From Flexilinea flocculi (GTDB lineage Bacteria > Chloroflexota > Anaerolineae > Anaerolineales > Anaerolineaceae), in NCBI RefSeq assembly GCF_001192795.1, contig NZ_DF968180.1, positions 62,001-126,000 on the forward strand: 64,000 nt of DNA. Direction: 5' to 3'. Shown one piece after another: positions 45,078 through 53,515 of the stretch. Below the pieces are notes generated by a model. The model worked only from the letters and a program-made list of their open reading frames with translations. It made no database searches and was not told the DNA's origin. The translations under genes and the position numbers were made by a program. Numbering within the stretch: position 1 is the stretch's first letter; each line of letters opens with the position of its first letter.

Positions 45078-45692
45078 ATGAAAATGCTGACTATTGATGA
45101 TATTCAAAGCGTTAATAAAGAAAACCTTGAAGAAATCAGCGCTGAATTAGAAGCGGATGATCTTAACCTGCTGGTGTCCTGTTTAGATGAAAAAGATGAT
45201 AAGATCCGCTATCCGGCGCTCCTCCTTCTACAGCATCGATCGGAAATCCATGAAGATGTTTTTCCATTTTGGGATGAATTTACAAAAAAGTTAACCGATA
45301 CAAACTCTTTTCAACGCAGTATCGGGCTGATGATGATCGCAGCAAATGCACGCTGGGATCATGGAGACCGAATGGAAACTACGCTTGATGACTATCTCAA
45401 TTGTCTGAATGACGAGAAACCGATTACGATTCGGCAAGGTATTCAGGGACTGATGCAGATTGTCCCTTTTCATGAAAAACTTCGTCTGAAGATTGCCGAT
45501 CGGCTGATGCAGTTAGATCTTAAGGAAATCCGAGAGACAATGCGAAAATCCATTTTAACGGATATTCTCAATGTTCTGATGATAATCCGTCGAAATGGAA
45601 CAACCGATTCTATCGAACAATACATCGGAAATGCTCTGACAGGAGGTATTTTAGACCGCAAAACAGTGCAGCAATTTCAGCAACAACTATAG
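45078..45692 (+). CDS. Helical-repeat (HEAT-like) hypothetical protein
   Basis: A 204-residue acidic, all-helical soluble protein. Repeated helix pairs such as LNLLVSCLDEKDDKIRYPALLLLQ and RSIGLMMIAANARWD look like HEAT/ARM repeats. No catalytic motif or signal peptide is seen. Proteins of this size with HEAT-like helices are usually adaptors. It lies 92 bp after nagB on the same strand and could share its transcript. Its function is unknown. Confidence 0.6.
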   Translation: MKMLTIDDIQSVNKENLEEISAELEADDLNLLVSCLDEKDDKIRYPALLLLQHRSEIHEDVFPFWDEFTKKLTDTNSFQRSIGLMMIAANARWDHGDRMETTLDDYLNCLNDEKPITIRQGIQGLMQIVPFHEKLRLKIADRLMQLDLKEIRETMRKSILTDILNVLMIIRRNGTTDSIEQYIGNALTGGILDRKTVQQFQQQL

Positions 45693-45830
45693 ACCCGCGA
45701 TTCGATTTTTTTGAAAAAGCCATGCAATTTCTCGGAAAATGGATTTCAATAATTCCAAATGAGCATATTTTTTTGTAAAAATCCGTATATACTTTTGGGC
45801 AAATAAATTGTGATTCGAAATGTGGGAAGA

Positions 45831-45920
45831 ATAATACGTTATCGCATTCTGCGGCAAAATCAATGGAATAACAAATTTTCTTCCTTTTCATCAAAGATGA
45901 TTTAAATTTCGAATTTCTGA
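45831..45920. repeat. Long-form TTCGAA element, decayed
   Basis: GTGATTCGAAATGTGGGAAG at the left and TTAAATTTCGAATTTCTG at the right. The centre has ACGTTATCGCATTCTGCGG then AATGGAATAACA with only partial pairing (GTTAT with ATAAC). It fills most of the 45693-45965 gap. Confidence 0.55.
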
Positions 45921-45965
45921 TAAAAAATCGAAAAAAAATGATTCATTTAGAATGGAGCTGCATCA

Positions 45966-46499
45966 ATGAAAACAGTTGTAATCTATCAGTCAAAGACGGG
46001 GTACACAAAAAAATATGCTCAATGGATTGCGGAAGCACTGCAGGCAGATCTTTTTGAAAATACAAAAATCAAGGACGATGAAATTATTTCCTATGATGCT
46101 GTCGTGTATGGAGGAAGCCTTTTTGCCACCGGTATCCTCGGTTTGAAACGTATTAAAAAACTGTTGCCTTCATTAGCCGGCAAAAAGATTGCAGTATTCG
46201 GAGTTGGACTCTCACCTGTTCGTGAAGATACAATCAATAGCGTAAAACAGCACAATCTGACGGAAGAAGAATTAAAAGCTATCCATTTTTATTATTTTCG
46301 CGGCGGTTTTAACCTGAAAAAACTGTCTTTCATCGATCAAACGATGATGAAGATGATGAAATCTTCGATTGAAAAGAAAAAGAAAGCAGGAAAACTGCTC
46401 ACAGAGGACGAAAACGAAATGTTGGAAGCTTTTAATGTCATTTCCGATTTTACCGATCGCAGCGCGATTGAACCGCTGCTTTCTTTTATCCAATCCTGA
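45966..46499 (+). CDS. Flavodoxin-domain protein (HemG/flavodoxin_5-like)
   Basis: A 177-residue protein with an N-terminal FMN-binding loop (IYQSKTGYTKKYAQWIA, like the T/SxTGxT loop of flavodoxins) and VVYGGSLFATGILGLKRIKK for the second loop. It resembles the flavodoxin_5 group that includes menaquinone-dependent protoporphyrinogen oxidase HemG, but no heme gene is nearby. A role in electron transfer or quinone reduction is likely. It is followed 25 bp later by a second flavoprotein gene, so they probably act or are expressed together. GGAG precedes the ATG. Confidence 0.82.
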   Translation: MKTVVIYQSKTGYTKKYAQWIAEALQADLFENTKIKDDEIISYDAVVYGGSLFATGILGLKRIKKLLPSLAGKKIAVFGVGLSPVREDTINSVKQHNLTEEELKAIHFYYFRGGFNLKKLSFIDQTMMKMMKSSIEKKKKAGKLLTEDENEMLEAFNVISDFTDRSAIEPLLSFIQS

Positions 46500-46524
46500 T
46501 TCAGTCAACCGCAGGAGCATTCTG

Positions 46525-47226
46525 ATGAAAATCACAGTTTTGCATGGACAAATGCATCATGGCAGCACATGGCATATCACACAACTCTTTATAAACGCGC
46601 TTCAAAATGAAACTGCACAAATTTCGGAATTCTATTTTCCTAAAGATGGTCCGGCTCCCTGTATCGGGTGTTTTCAATGTTTTCTAAAAGGGGAAAATTA
46701 TTGTCCGCATGCTGAAGCTGTCCAGCCGATTGCAGCATCCATTGAAGCATCGGATCTGGTTATTCTGGAATCCCCTTGCTATGTGTATGGCATGAGCGGA
46801 CAACTGAAATCTTTTTTGGATCATATGGCTTATCGCTGGATGTCCCACCGTCCGCATCCATCCATGTCAGGCAAGATCGGTTTGTGTATTTCTACTGCGG
46901 CTGGTTTAGGTTCCGGCAGAACCGCAAAGGATATGCAGCAAAACCTTTTCTATTGGGGAATTTCGAAATTGTACCGTTACAGTGTTAATGTATCCGCCAT
47001 GAATTGGGAAACGATTGACCCGAAGCGAAAGGCGCGTATCGAAAAGCAAGTTTCTACAATGGTATCGCGAATACAAAAAAGTGCCGGAGCTGTGAAACCC
47101 GGTCTTAAGACGAGGTTTCTGTTTTCGATCATGCGATTGAATCAAAAGGGAAATACATGGAATTTGACCGATCGTAACCACTGGGTGGCCAATGGATGGC
47201 TGCCGGCAGGTAAAACAGATCGGTAA
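46525..47226 (+). CDS. NADPH-dependent FMN reductase/flavodoxin-like protein
   Basis: A 233-residue protein beginning directly with the flavodoxin-fold strand and phosphate loop MKITVLHGQMHHGSTWHIT. It contains APCIGCFQCFLKGENYCPH, the cysteine-containing iron-sulfur-flavoprotein-like segment, and ESPCYVYGMSGQLKSFLDH for the flavin ring. The frame stays open upstream to 46369, but AGGAG at 46513-46517 and the fold boundary fix the start at ATG 46525. It probably reduces a quinone, aromatic or metal substrate using FMN. It is co-oriented with the preceding flavodoxin and followed by a terminator. Confidence 0.85.
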   Translation: MKITVLHGQMHHGSTWHITQLFINALQNETAQISEFYFPKDGPAPCIGCFQCFLKGENYCPHAEAVQPIAASIEASDLVILESPCYVYGMSGQLKSFLDHMAYRWMSHRPHPSMSGKIGLCISTAAGLGSGRTAKDMQQNLFYWGISKLYRYSVNVSAMNWETIDPKRKARIEKQVSTMVSRIQKSAGAVKPGLKTRFLFSIMRLNQKGNTWNLTDRNHWVANGWLPAGKTDR

Positions 47227-47271
47227 TTGAATACATCAGATGCTTTTCAAGCTGGATCTATTGAAAAAAAC

Positions 47272-47296
47272 GCCGCATTATTTGCGGCTTTTTTTT
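47272..47296 (+). terminator. Intrinsic terminator after the flavoprotein genes
   Basis: GCCGCA and TGCGGC form a 6-bp GC-rich stem with a TTATT loop, followed by a run of eight T. Confidence 0.8.
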
Positions 47297-47503
47297 CTCT
47301 CGGATGATTATGCATGGATATTAATAAAGCATAGTGTTCCGAAATAATGGGTGAGTTAATGGTTGGTTAGTTCTTTTACGCTTTGCATGAAAGTAACCTG
47401 ACAACTTGTTTGATTGATTCGAAAAGTTGATCAATTTATTGAATTTCCATATAAAGTAATCAATCTCCGCATAATTCTTAAAAATGACTATAATCGTATT
47501 GGC

Positions 47504-47539
47504 TTGACATGACAAATGTCATATTAAAAATATGACATT
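47504..47539 (+). promoter_or_regulatory. Promoter region with nested palindromic operator
   Basis: TTGACA (47504-47509) is directly followed by the palindrome TGACAAATGTCA (47510-47521). A longer perfect palindrome overlaps it: 11-bp arms AATGTCATATT (47515-47525) and complement (47529-47539) around AAA. Three further TGACA/TGTCA half sites are thus packed behind the -35-like box, a strong sign of a dimeric repressor or activator site. A TTGGCT-17-TATTAA pair is another possible promoter. The regulator is unknown. The degenerate TTCGAA-like remnant near 47400-47455 explains little of the upstream gap. Confidence 0.65.
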
Positions 47540-47558
47540 CATAATTCAGGCGAAAAAT

Positions 47559-47577
47559 CGATTGCACCAGGCAATCG
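47559..47577 (+). other. Leader hairpin upstream of the small peptide gene
   Basis: CGATTGC and GCAATCG form a perfect 7-bp stem with an ACCAG loop. A second small stem (ATGAAG/CTTCAT) lies at about 47599-47617, before the AGGAGG ribosome-binding site. The leader could be structured or regulatory; I could not match it to a known riboswitch class. Confidence 0.4.
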
Positions 47578-47651
47578 GTGGATAAAAGGGGAACGTGGAT
47601 GAAGAAAAAAGCTTCATTACCATCTTTCCAAGAAGGATGAAGGAGGTTTTC

Positions 47652-47771
47652 ATGGCATTGTTATACACAGTTTTTGTCGTTGTCAGTTATATCGCTATCG
47701 CATTCGCAGTCAATCTCGTTTCAGCTCCGGCTGAACCTTGCGCTGTGATTGTGGAATCGGATGAAAAATAA
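47652..47771 (+). CDS. Small membrane peptide (39 residues)
   Basis: ATG 47652 is preceded by a perfect AGGAGG five bases upstream. The peptide has one hydrophobic segment (residues 3-24, LLYTVFVVVSYIAIAFAV) followed by a short acidic tail with one cysteine (APAEPCAVIVESDEK). It lies behind the palindromic operator, which supports real expression. I know no family for it. It resembles in style single-span micropeptides that regulate transporters or oxidases. The tail could face either side of the membrane. Confidence 0.6.
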   Translation: MALLYTVFVVVSYIAIAFAVNLVSAPAEPCAVIVESDEK

Positions 47772-47917
47772 TCAATCCTCCGGTTCGTCCTGTAAATGAT
47801 CAGACGCTGTTTGTTCCCTGAAAGGGAGAAAGCCGCAGCACCTCACACAGAACAAGGCAGTTCTTGCTTTTGATATGTGCTCGCTTTACAGGATTTCTAA
47901 TAGAAGAAAGGAAGGAA

Positions 47918-47989
47918 ATGATGTTAGCAGCAATCTCAGCAATTTTTTTGGTCCTGCTTGCCACTTTTGTAAATAATTATCACGATTAA
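47918..47989 (+). CDS. Very small hydrophobic peptide (23 residues)
   Basis: ATG 47918 (or 47921) follows AGAAAGGAAGGAA, a good ribosome-binding site. The peptide is almost wholly one hydrophobic helix (LAAISAIFLVLLATFV) ending in NNYHD. The size recalls KdpF or CydX-like accessory peptides, but no kdp or cyd genes are here. It lies 146 bp after the 39-residue peptide gene on the same strand and before a terminator, so the two probably form one transcript. Confidence 0.45.
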   Translation: MMLAAISAIFLVLLATFVNNYHD

Positions 47990-47997
47990 GCAGAAGA

Positions 47998-48077
47998 ATC
48001 TGTCTCCTCAAAGAGACAGATCCGATTCGTTGCGCAATTTTCTGAGGGCGTCTGATTGATTCAGGCGCCCTTTTTAT
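47998..48077 (+). terminator. Stem plus intrinsic terminator of the micropeptide locus
   Basis: A first perfect 9-bp stem (ATCTGTCTC/GAGACAGAT, 47998-48021) lacks a T-run. A second stem (GGGCGTCTGA/TCAGGCGCCC, 48046-48070, one G-U pair) is followed by TTTTTAT and is the likely terminator. Confidence 0.75.
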
Positions 48078-48108
48078 AACCATACATGATATGAGCGACA
48101 AACTGCAT

Positions 48109-48142
48109 GGTGCCATTGCGGACGTCAAACCGCAATGGCACC
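48109..48142. other. Perfect 13-bp hairpin of unknown role
   Basis: GGTGCCATTGCGG pairs exactly with its complement across the 8-base loop ACGTCAAA. There is no adjacent T-run, so it is not a simple terminator. Its sequence is unrelated to the TTCGAA elements. The remaining sequence up to the asnS start has a TATAAT (48246-48251) without a clear -35 and a possible gene remnant. Confidence 0.55.
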
Positions 48143-48406
48143 GTTGACTGTCACACGCTATTTTGTTTTTTATTAGTTTGACTAAAAAATTCGCAATTAC
48201 CCATCCTCCCCCAATCCCTCCACAGGAAGGGAAAGGGCTTCATGATATAATTCTTTGCGTAAAAGACCGTTTTTACGCCCTGTGTATCAGCATTTCGCTA
48301 TTAATGGAGCATTCATAATGGCTTCCGCTTTTTATGGAAAAAAGAAAAATTTCATTTCGAAGTGCTGTACAGGCATTGAAAAATCCATGATCAGGAGTCG
48401 TGTCAA

Positions 48407-49798
48407 GTGAAAAGAACTGAAATCAAAGACCTGTTTTTATTTCCGTCCCAATTCGACAGCCAGGAAATCACTGTCTGCGGCTGGGCAAAATCGATCCGGG
48501 ACCATAAAACGACTGCCTTTATCCATCTCACGGATGGAAGCTGCCATTCTCCGCTGCAGGTGGTCTTCACCAGCGAACTGCAGAATTATGCGGATGTTGC
48601 CAGTCAGAATGTGGGCGCCGCGTTTATCGTGAAAGGAACTTTCAAGCTGACACCGGATGCCAAACAGCCGTTTGAGGTCGAGGCGTCCGAGATCACGATT
48701 GAAGGATCGTCCTCGCCGGATTATCCGCTGCAGAAGAAGCATCATTCGCTGGAATTTTTGCGGACGATCCCGCATCTGCGGACCCGAACCAATACGCTCA
48801 GTGCGACGTTCCGTGTCCGAAGTGTCACAGCTTATGCGATTCACAAATTTTTCAATGAGCATGGCTTTGTATATGCACATACCCCGATTATCACTACCAG
48901 CGATTGTGAAGGCGCCGGAGAAATGTTCCGCGTCACCACGCTGGATCCTGTCAAACCGCCGCTGACCGAAAGTGGCGATCCGGATTATTCGAAAGACTTT
49001 TTTGGCAAGCCGACCAGCCTGACTGTCTCCGGACAGTTGGAAGCTGAAGTGATGGCATTGACATTTGGCAAGGTCTACACCTTCGGACCGACGTTCCGGG
49101 CAGAACAATCCTTCACCGCGCGCCATGCTTCCGAATTCTGGATGATCGAACCGGAAATTGCGTTCGCGGAGCTGCAGGATGACATGGATCTGGCACGCGA
49201 CATGATCAAATTCGTGCTGCAGTACGTCATGGAACAATGCCCGCAGGAAATGGCATTCTTCAATGACATGTATGACAAAGAGCTGATTCAGCGGATCAAT
49301 TCCGTGATTGAATCGGACTTTGCAAAAGTCACCTATACCGAAGCGATTGAGATCCTGGAGAAGGTCAAAGACAAATTCCAATATCCGGTCTTCTGGGGAG
49401 CCGACCTGCAGACGGAACATGAGCGTTATCTGACCGAACAGGTCTTCAAGAAACCGCTTTTCGTGATCAACTATCCCAAGGAATTGAAAGCCTTCTATAT
49501 GCGGCTGAATGATGACGGGAAAACCGTCGCTGCGATGGATCTGCTGGTTCCAGCTGTCGGTGAAATCATCGGCGGGTCACAGCGTGAAGAACGCGCGGAC
49601 GTGCTGGAACAACGCATCCGCGAATGCGGTCTGAATGTGGAAGATTATGAATGGTATCTGGATTTGCGCCGCTTTGGCGGTACGCATCACGCCGGTTTTG
49701 GCCTCGGTTTTGAACGGCTGATCATGTACATGACGAGCATGGCGAATATCCGGGATGTGATTCCCTTCCCAAGGACGCCGAATAACGCACTGCTTTAA
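48407..49798 (+). CDS. asnS: Asparaginyl-tRNA synthetase (complete copy)
   Basis: A 463-residue class IIb synthetase. The N-terminal OB-fold anticodon-binding domain (about 1-105) has [21 protein letters not shown]. The catalytic domain has motif 1 around [27 protein letters not shown], motif 2 [26 protein letters not shown], and motif 3 [27 protein letters not shown]. It charges tRNA-Asn. It starts with GTG at 48407 with AGGAG nine bases upstream. Its last 801 bp (48998-49798) are repeated at 55884-56684. The sequence right after its stop differs from that after the second copy, showing that an island separates this gene from its original downstream region. Confidence 0.95.
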   Translation: MKRTEIKDLFLFPSQFDSQEITVCGWAKSIRDHKTTAFIHLTDGSCHSPLQVVFTSELQNYADVASQNVGAAFIVKGTFKLTPDAKQPFEVEASEITIEGSSSPDYPLQKKHHSLEFLRTIPHLRTRTNTLSATFRVRSVTAYAIHKFFNEHGFVYAHTPIITTSDCEGAGEMFRVTTLDPVKPPLTESGDPDYSKDFFGKPTSLTVSGQLEAEVMALTFGKVYTFGPTFRAEQSFTARHASEFWMIEPEIAFAELQDDMDLARDMIKFVLQYVMEQCPQEMAFFNDMYDKELIQRINSVIESDFAKVTYTEAIEILEKVKDKFQYPVFWGADLQTEHERYLTEQVFKKPLFVINYPKELKAFYMRLNDDGKTVAAMDLLVPAVGEIIGGSQREERADVLEQRIRECGLNVEDYEWYLDLRRFGGTHHAGFGLGFERLIMYMTSMANIRDVIPFPRTPNNALL

Positions 49799-49873
49799 GC
49801 CACGTTTTCAAAAAAGTATTTCTGGCGGGGATATATGTAAGGAAATTTCCCCACAATATCATTAAAACAAAGT

Positions 49874-49917
49874 AAAAAGGGACTTTTTTGTAGAATTCAA
49901 TCAAAAAGTCCCTTTTT
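49874..49917. terminator. Bidirectional terminator at the left edge of the island
   Basis: A perfect 15-bp stem (AAAAAGGGACTTTTT and complement) with a 14-base loop lies between asnS and the convergent island permease gene. The flanking A and T tracts allow both directions. Confidence 0.85.
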
Positions 49918-49928
49918 ATCAGAATATT

Positions 49929-50912
49929 TTATTTATTAGCATAGATTCTTGAGATAGAACTGAGTGCAACTGCACAAACAAGAATCGCACCTTGGAATAT
50001 GTACTGAACATAGTTTGACATTCCAAAGATTGCAAGACCATTAAAGCCGATATTAATAATAATTACTCCAATTAGTGTACCGAGAATATGAAATTCACCA
50101 TCTTTTAAAGTAGCAGATCCAAGAAAAATAGCGGCAAATGAGTTCATAAGATAAGAATCGGCGGCAGTGCTGTTTCCACTACCAATAACAGATGAAAGTA
50201 AAATACCTGTTATACCTCCACAAACTGAGCTAAAAATGTAAGAAGTAATTTTTATGCTATCCACATTAATTCCTGATAGCTTAGTCGCAACTGAGTTTCC
50301 CCCAACCGCCTGAATTCTCTGCCCGAGTTCCGTCCGATTCAGAATTATCCATAAAATAAAAACAATCACGGCCATGTATATGATATTTATCGGAATCTTT
50401 CCAAATAAGCGAATTAGTGTCATGTTAAGAAATCCTTTTGGAATTCCGGTTACTATAGGAGAACCGCTTGTGTAGGCATAGTTCAAGCCAAATATTATGC
50501 CGCCTGTACCAATGGTTGCAATAACTGATGAGACCCTCAGTTTTGTGACGATAAGCCCATTGATCATCCCACATAAGGCACAAATCGCAATTGTACAAAT
50601 GATAGCGAACCAGATCGGGAGATTCTGTTTCACCATTAACCCGGTGACAAGCACACCTGAAAAACTCGCAGTAATAGCAACACTCATATCGAAATCGCCG
50701 ATTATTACAACGGCAGTCAAGCCACAGGCAATAATTATTAAAAGTGAACTTTGATTAAGAACATTTAGCAAGTTTCTTACCGTGGCGAATGCTCTCGGCT
50801 TCATAATTGAGAAAAATGTAATCATTATCAATAAAAATACAATGGTACCAAATTTGCCTATAAATCTAAAAAACCTGCGCCTGGATTCATTTTTCGAAAT
50901 GGATTTATTCAT
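49929..50912 (-). CDS. Island ABC transporter permease (RbsC-like)
   Basis: A 327-residue BPD_transp_2 permease with about nine membrane segments. The hallmark loop here is CGLTAVVIIGDFDMSVAITASFSG, with DFDMSV instead of the common GIDLSVG, so it is a diverged member. It ends with AAIFLGSATLKDGEFHILGT, the C-terminal loop of the family. The ribosome-binding site is GGGGAGG, 2 bp beyond the end of the ATPase gene. It is last in the island operon lacI-lactonase-SBP-ATPase-permease. Codon use is AT-rich compared with asnS. Confidence 0.9.
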   Translation of the reverse strand: MNKSISKNESRRRFFRFIGKFGTIVFLLIMITFFSIMKPRAFATVRNLLNVLNQSSLLIIIACGLTAVVIIGDFDMSVAITASFSGVLVTGLMVKQNLPIWFAIICTIAICALCGMINGLIVTKLRVSSVIATIGTGGIIFGLNYAYTSGSPIVTGIPKGFLNMTLIRLFGKIPINIIYMAVIVFILWIILNRTELGQRIQAVGGNSVATKLSGINVDSIKITSYIFSSVCGGITGILLSSVIGSGNSTAADSYLMNSFAAIFLGSATLKDGEFHILGTLIGVIIINIGFNGLAIFGMSNYVQYIFQGAILVCAVALSSISRIYANK

Positions 50913-50914
50913 AA

Positions 50915-52459
50915 TTATTGCCTCCCCTGCTCATAAATATATTGTTGTACCGGCTCAGCATAACTCAAATGTAGTATTTCTTCTTTGGATATTGCACAAC
51001 TTTGTAATTCACCAGTAAATTGACCATTAGCCATAACAATCACTCTATCGCACAATATTGGCAGTTCTTCGACATCCGATGATACGATTAAAAAACTAAT
51101 TCCTTCTTTGGACATGGAACGAATCAATTTGTATATTTCGGCTCGTGCGCCAACATCAACACCTTGGGTTGGTTCGTCCATTATTATTAGTTTCGGATTG
51201 CATTCAAGCCATTTCCCAATAACAACCTTTTGCTGATTACCGCCACTGAGATTGAGTATTGGTGAATTAACTCCGTTCGTCTTTATCATAAATTTGTCAA
51301 TTGCTTTTGTTGTAATACTGGAACTTTTTTTCATGCTGATAAACGGTAATGACTTAATATTTCTCAAAACACTCAGAGCAGGTAAATTAATGTTGAAATT
51401 AAGCGTCTTATTTGTGATTAATCCTTCTTCTCGACGGTTTTCAGGGACAAGCGCAATTCCTCTGATAACAGCATCCTTAGGATGGTTCGGTGTAAATTCT
51501 TTTCCATCAAAAATGATTGTGCCTGCTTTCCTCTTACGTGCGCCAAATAATGTCATGATAAGTTCAGTTCTACCAGAACCAACCAGTCCGGCTAGTCCCA
51601 AGACCTCACCTTTCTTCAAGCTAAAGCTGACGCCCTTGATTTTATTTTCATCATAAAGGTTTTTTACATCAAGAAGAACTTCACCCTTCTCATAGTTAAA
51701 GTTAATATGTTCAAATTCTTCAACTTTTCGGCCTGCAATTGCTGTAATGATTTCAACTTTTGTAAGATTAGCTGTCTTTTCATGAAGTGTCAGCAATCCA
51801 TCTTTAAACACAGTTATTTCATCACATATCTTAATAACTTCATCTAATCTGTGAGAAACATAGATAACTCCAATTCCGCGTCTGGATAGATCTTGAATAA
51901 TTGAGAATAACCTCTCAACTTCACTTTCAGATAAAGCTGCTGTTGGCTCATCCATAGCAATTAGTTTAACATCTTTGTATAAAGCCTTTGCAATGGCAAC
52001 CAACCATTGCTCAGCTACACTGACTTCCTTAATCGGTGTGAATGGTGATTTATTGAATCCAACCTGAACTAGAACTGGAATTATTTTATTTGCAGTAGCC
52101 TTCCAATCCAGTAAACCAAACTTTCTTTCTTTTTTCAATCCCAACATGATGTTCTCGATAACGTTAAAATCAGGCACCATATTCAATTCCTGATGAATAA
52201 AACTAAGTCCAAGAGAATCTGCAACACCAGGATTTAGGATCTGAACCGGATTTCCATCAATCAAAATCTCACCATAATCAGGTTGATAAACACCAGCAAG
52301 AATTTTTATGAGAGTGGACTTACCGGCGCCATTGGCACCGATAAGTCCATGAACTTTGCCTGCAACAATATCCAAGTTAACATTATCCAAAGCTTTTACT
52401 CCTGCGAAGGCTTTTGTTAAGCCTTTTATGGATATAGTCATACCTTTATTATTTTCCAT
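50915..52459 (-). CDS. Island sugar-type ABC transporter, tandem ATPase (RbsA/MglA-like)
   Basis: A 514-residue protein with two ABC domains. N-terminal: Walker A GANGAGKST, VSVAEQWLVAIAKAL as degenerate signature, LIAMDEPTAALSES. C-terminal: GLVGSGRTE, LSGGNQQKVVIGKWL, LIIMDEPTQGVDVGAR. It is the same class as the 1237-2757 ATPase but only moderately similar, so it is not a recent duplicate. CGGAGA lies before the ATG. It powers import of the ligand bound by the product of the preceding gene. Confidence 0.92.
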   Translation of the reverse strand: MENNKGMTISIKGLTKAFAGVKALDNVNLDIVAGKVHGLIGANGAGKSTLIKILAGVYQPDYGEILIDGNPVQILNPGVADSLGLSFIHQELNMVPDFNVIENIMLGLKKERKFGLLDWKATANKIIPVLVQVGFNKSPFTPIKEVSVAEQWLVAIAKALYKDVKLIAMDEPTAALSESEVERLFSIIQDLSRRGIGVIYVSHRLDEVIKICDEITVFKDGLLTLHEKTANLTKVEIITAIAGRKVEEFEHINFNYEKGEVLLDVKNLYDENKIKGVSFSLKKGEVLGLAGLVGSGRTELIMTLFGARKRKAGTIIFDGKEFTPNHPKDAVIRGIALVPENRREEGLITNKTLNFNINLPALSVLRNIKSLPFISMKKSSSITTKAIDKFMIKTNGVNSPILNLSGGNQQKVVIGKWLECNPKLIIMDEPTQGVDVGARAEIYKLIRSMSKEGISFLIVSSDVEELPILCDRVIVMANGQFTGELQSCAISKEEILHLSYAEPVQQYIYEQGRQ

Positions 52460-52496
52460 AATTGATATCTCCGTTTAGCAGGCAAAAAATAATTAA

Positions 52497-53465
52497 TTAC
52501 TCAATATTCGCAATTGCTTCTGGATGTTCTTTCATAAATGTGTCTACATTTTCTGAAGTTACGACAATTCCAGGAATTTCTTTGAATCCTTTTTCATAAG
52601 CATCGCCCAGCTCGAGCATAAGGACAAATTCGGCAATAGCTGCTTTACCTTCGGCATAACTATCTTGCCAAATTGTTGCGGTCATCCATCCTTCTTTAAC
52701 GGCTTGAATTGCGTCTGCATTTCCATTCTCACCATAAATATGGACATCTTTGCGATCCATCTGTTTCAATGCTGCCATCGCGCCCAGAGCTGGATCATCC
52801 CAGCATCCCCAAATCGCATAATTTGTATCACCTTCAGGTCTGGAAGCGATCCAAGCGTTTGTGTAATCCATTCCATCCTGAATATATCCTGGAATGTCGA
52901 CTTCATTCTTGGTAAGATTAATTTCGGAGTAGCTTGTAAGAATTTTATCCATTTCTTCTTCGCGTTCACGACAAACCTGGCCTGTATGATAGGTAAGTGC
53001 GAGTATGTCACCCTTACCGGTTAAGTCTTCCACCATTTTGTTAACGATTGGAATAGCATGCGGACCGCCCGAACCATTTGCCATCCAAACACCATCACCA
53101 AATCCGCCTCCCCAAGTCGCTACAGGAACATTTGCTTCTTTTGCATTGAGAAGACCTGTATTAAGTGATGTCACTGGAAAAACCATGTCAATGATGTAAT
53201 CAACACCTCTTGTAACAAGGTTTGTAATCGCCGCATTAGCATCATCAACCGAGCCATCGCAATCTGTAACTGTAACAGTCCATCCAAATTCGGCTGCTGC
53301 ATCGATAACACCCTGGATATAACGGGCATTGTTAGCTTCTGTAGCGGAGATTGATACGATTCCAATATCCTTAGTGTCTGCTGCTGCAGTTTGTTGAATT
53401 GAGCTACCCGCAAACGTTACTGCCATAAACATGGCACAAATAAAAATAACAAATACCTTTTTCAT
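52497..53465 (-). CDS. Island periplasmic binding protein (Peripla_BP_4 type)
   Basis: A 322-residue secreted protein with a signal peptide (Lys-Lys then VFVIFICAMFMAVTFAG). It has a type I periplasmic-binding fold: IGIVSISATEANNARYIQGV, AITNLVTRGVDYIIDMVFP, and a hinge region near WGCWDDPALGAMAALKQM. No lipobox is present. GGAGA precedes the ATG. It is encoded between the lactonase-like gene and the ATPase, which suggests that its ligand is a sugar or lactone processed by that hydrolase. The ligand itself cannot be read from sequence. Confidence 0.88.
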   Translation of the reverse strand: MKKVFVIFICAMFMAVTFAGSSIQQTAAADTKDIGIVSISATEANNARYIQGVIDAAAEFGWTVTVTDCDGSVDDANAAITNLVTRGVDYIIDMVFPVTSLNTGLLNAKEANVPVATWGGGFGDGVWMANGSGGPHAIPIVNKMVEDLTGKGDILALTYHTGQVCREREEEMDKILTSYSEINLTKNEVDIPGYIQDGMDYTNAWIASRPEGDTNYAIWGCWDDPALGAMAALKQMDRKDVHIYGENGNADAIQAVKEGWMTATIWQDSYAEGKAAIAEFVLMLELGDAYEKGFKEIPGIVVTSENVDTFMKEHPEAIANIE

Positions 53466-53515
53466 TTTTTTATCTCCTTTATTAAATTATTACAGACCGT
53501 GACCATGATCAAGAT

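Noticed and set aside
47551-47650. Leader upstream of the micropeptides considered as a cobalamin riboswitch
   Set aside because: GGATAAAAGGGGAACG faintly recalls part of that class, but the B12-box and the conserved GCCACTG core are missing.
48437-49420. Long minus-strand frame opposite asnS
   Set aside because: It is a shadow of asnS codon usage on the opposite strand.
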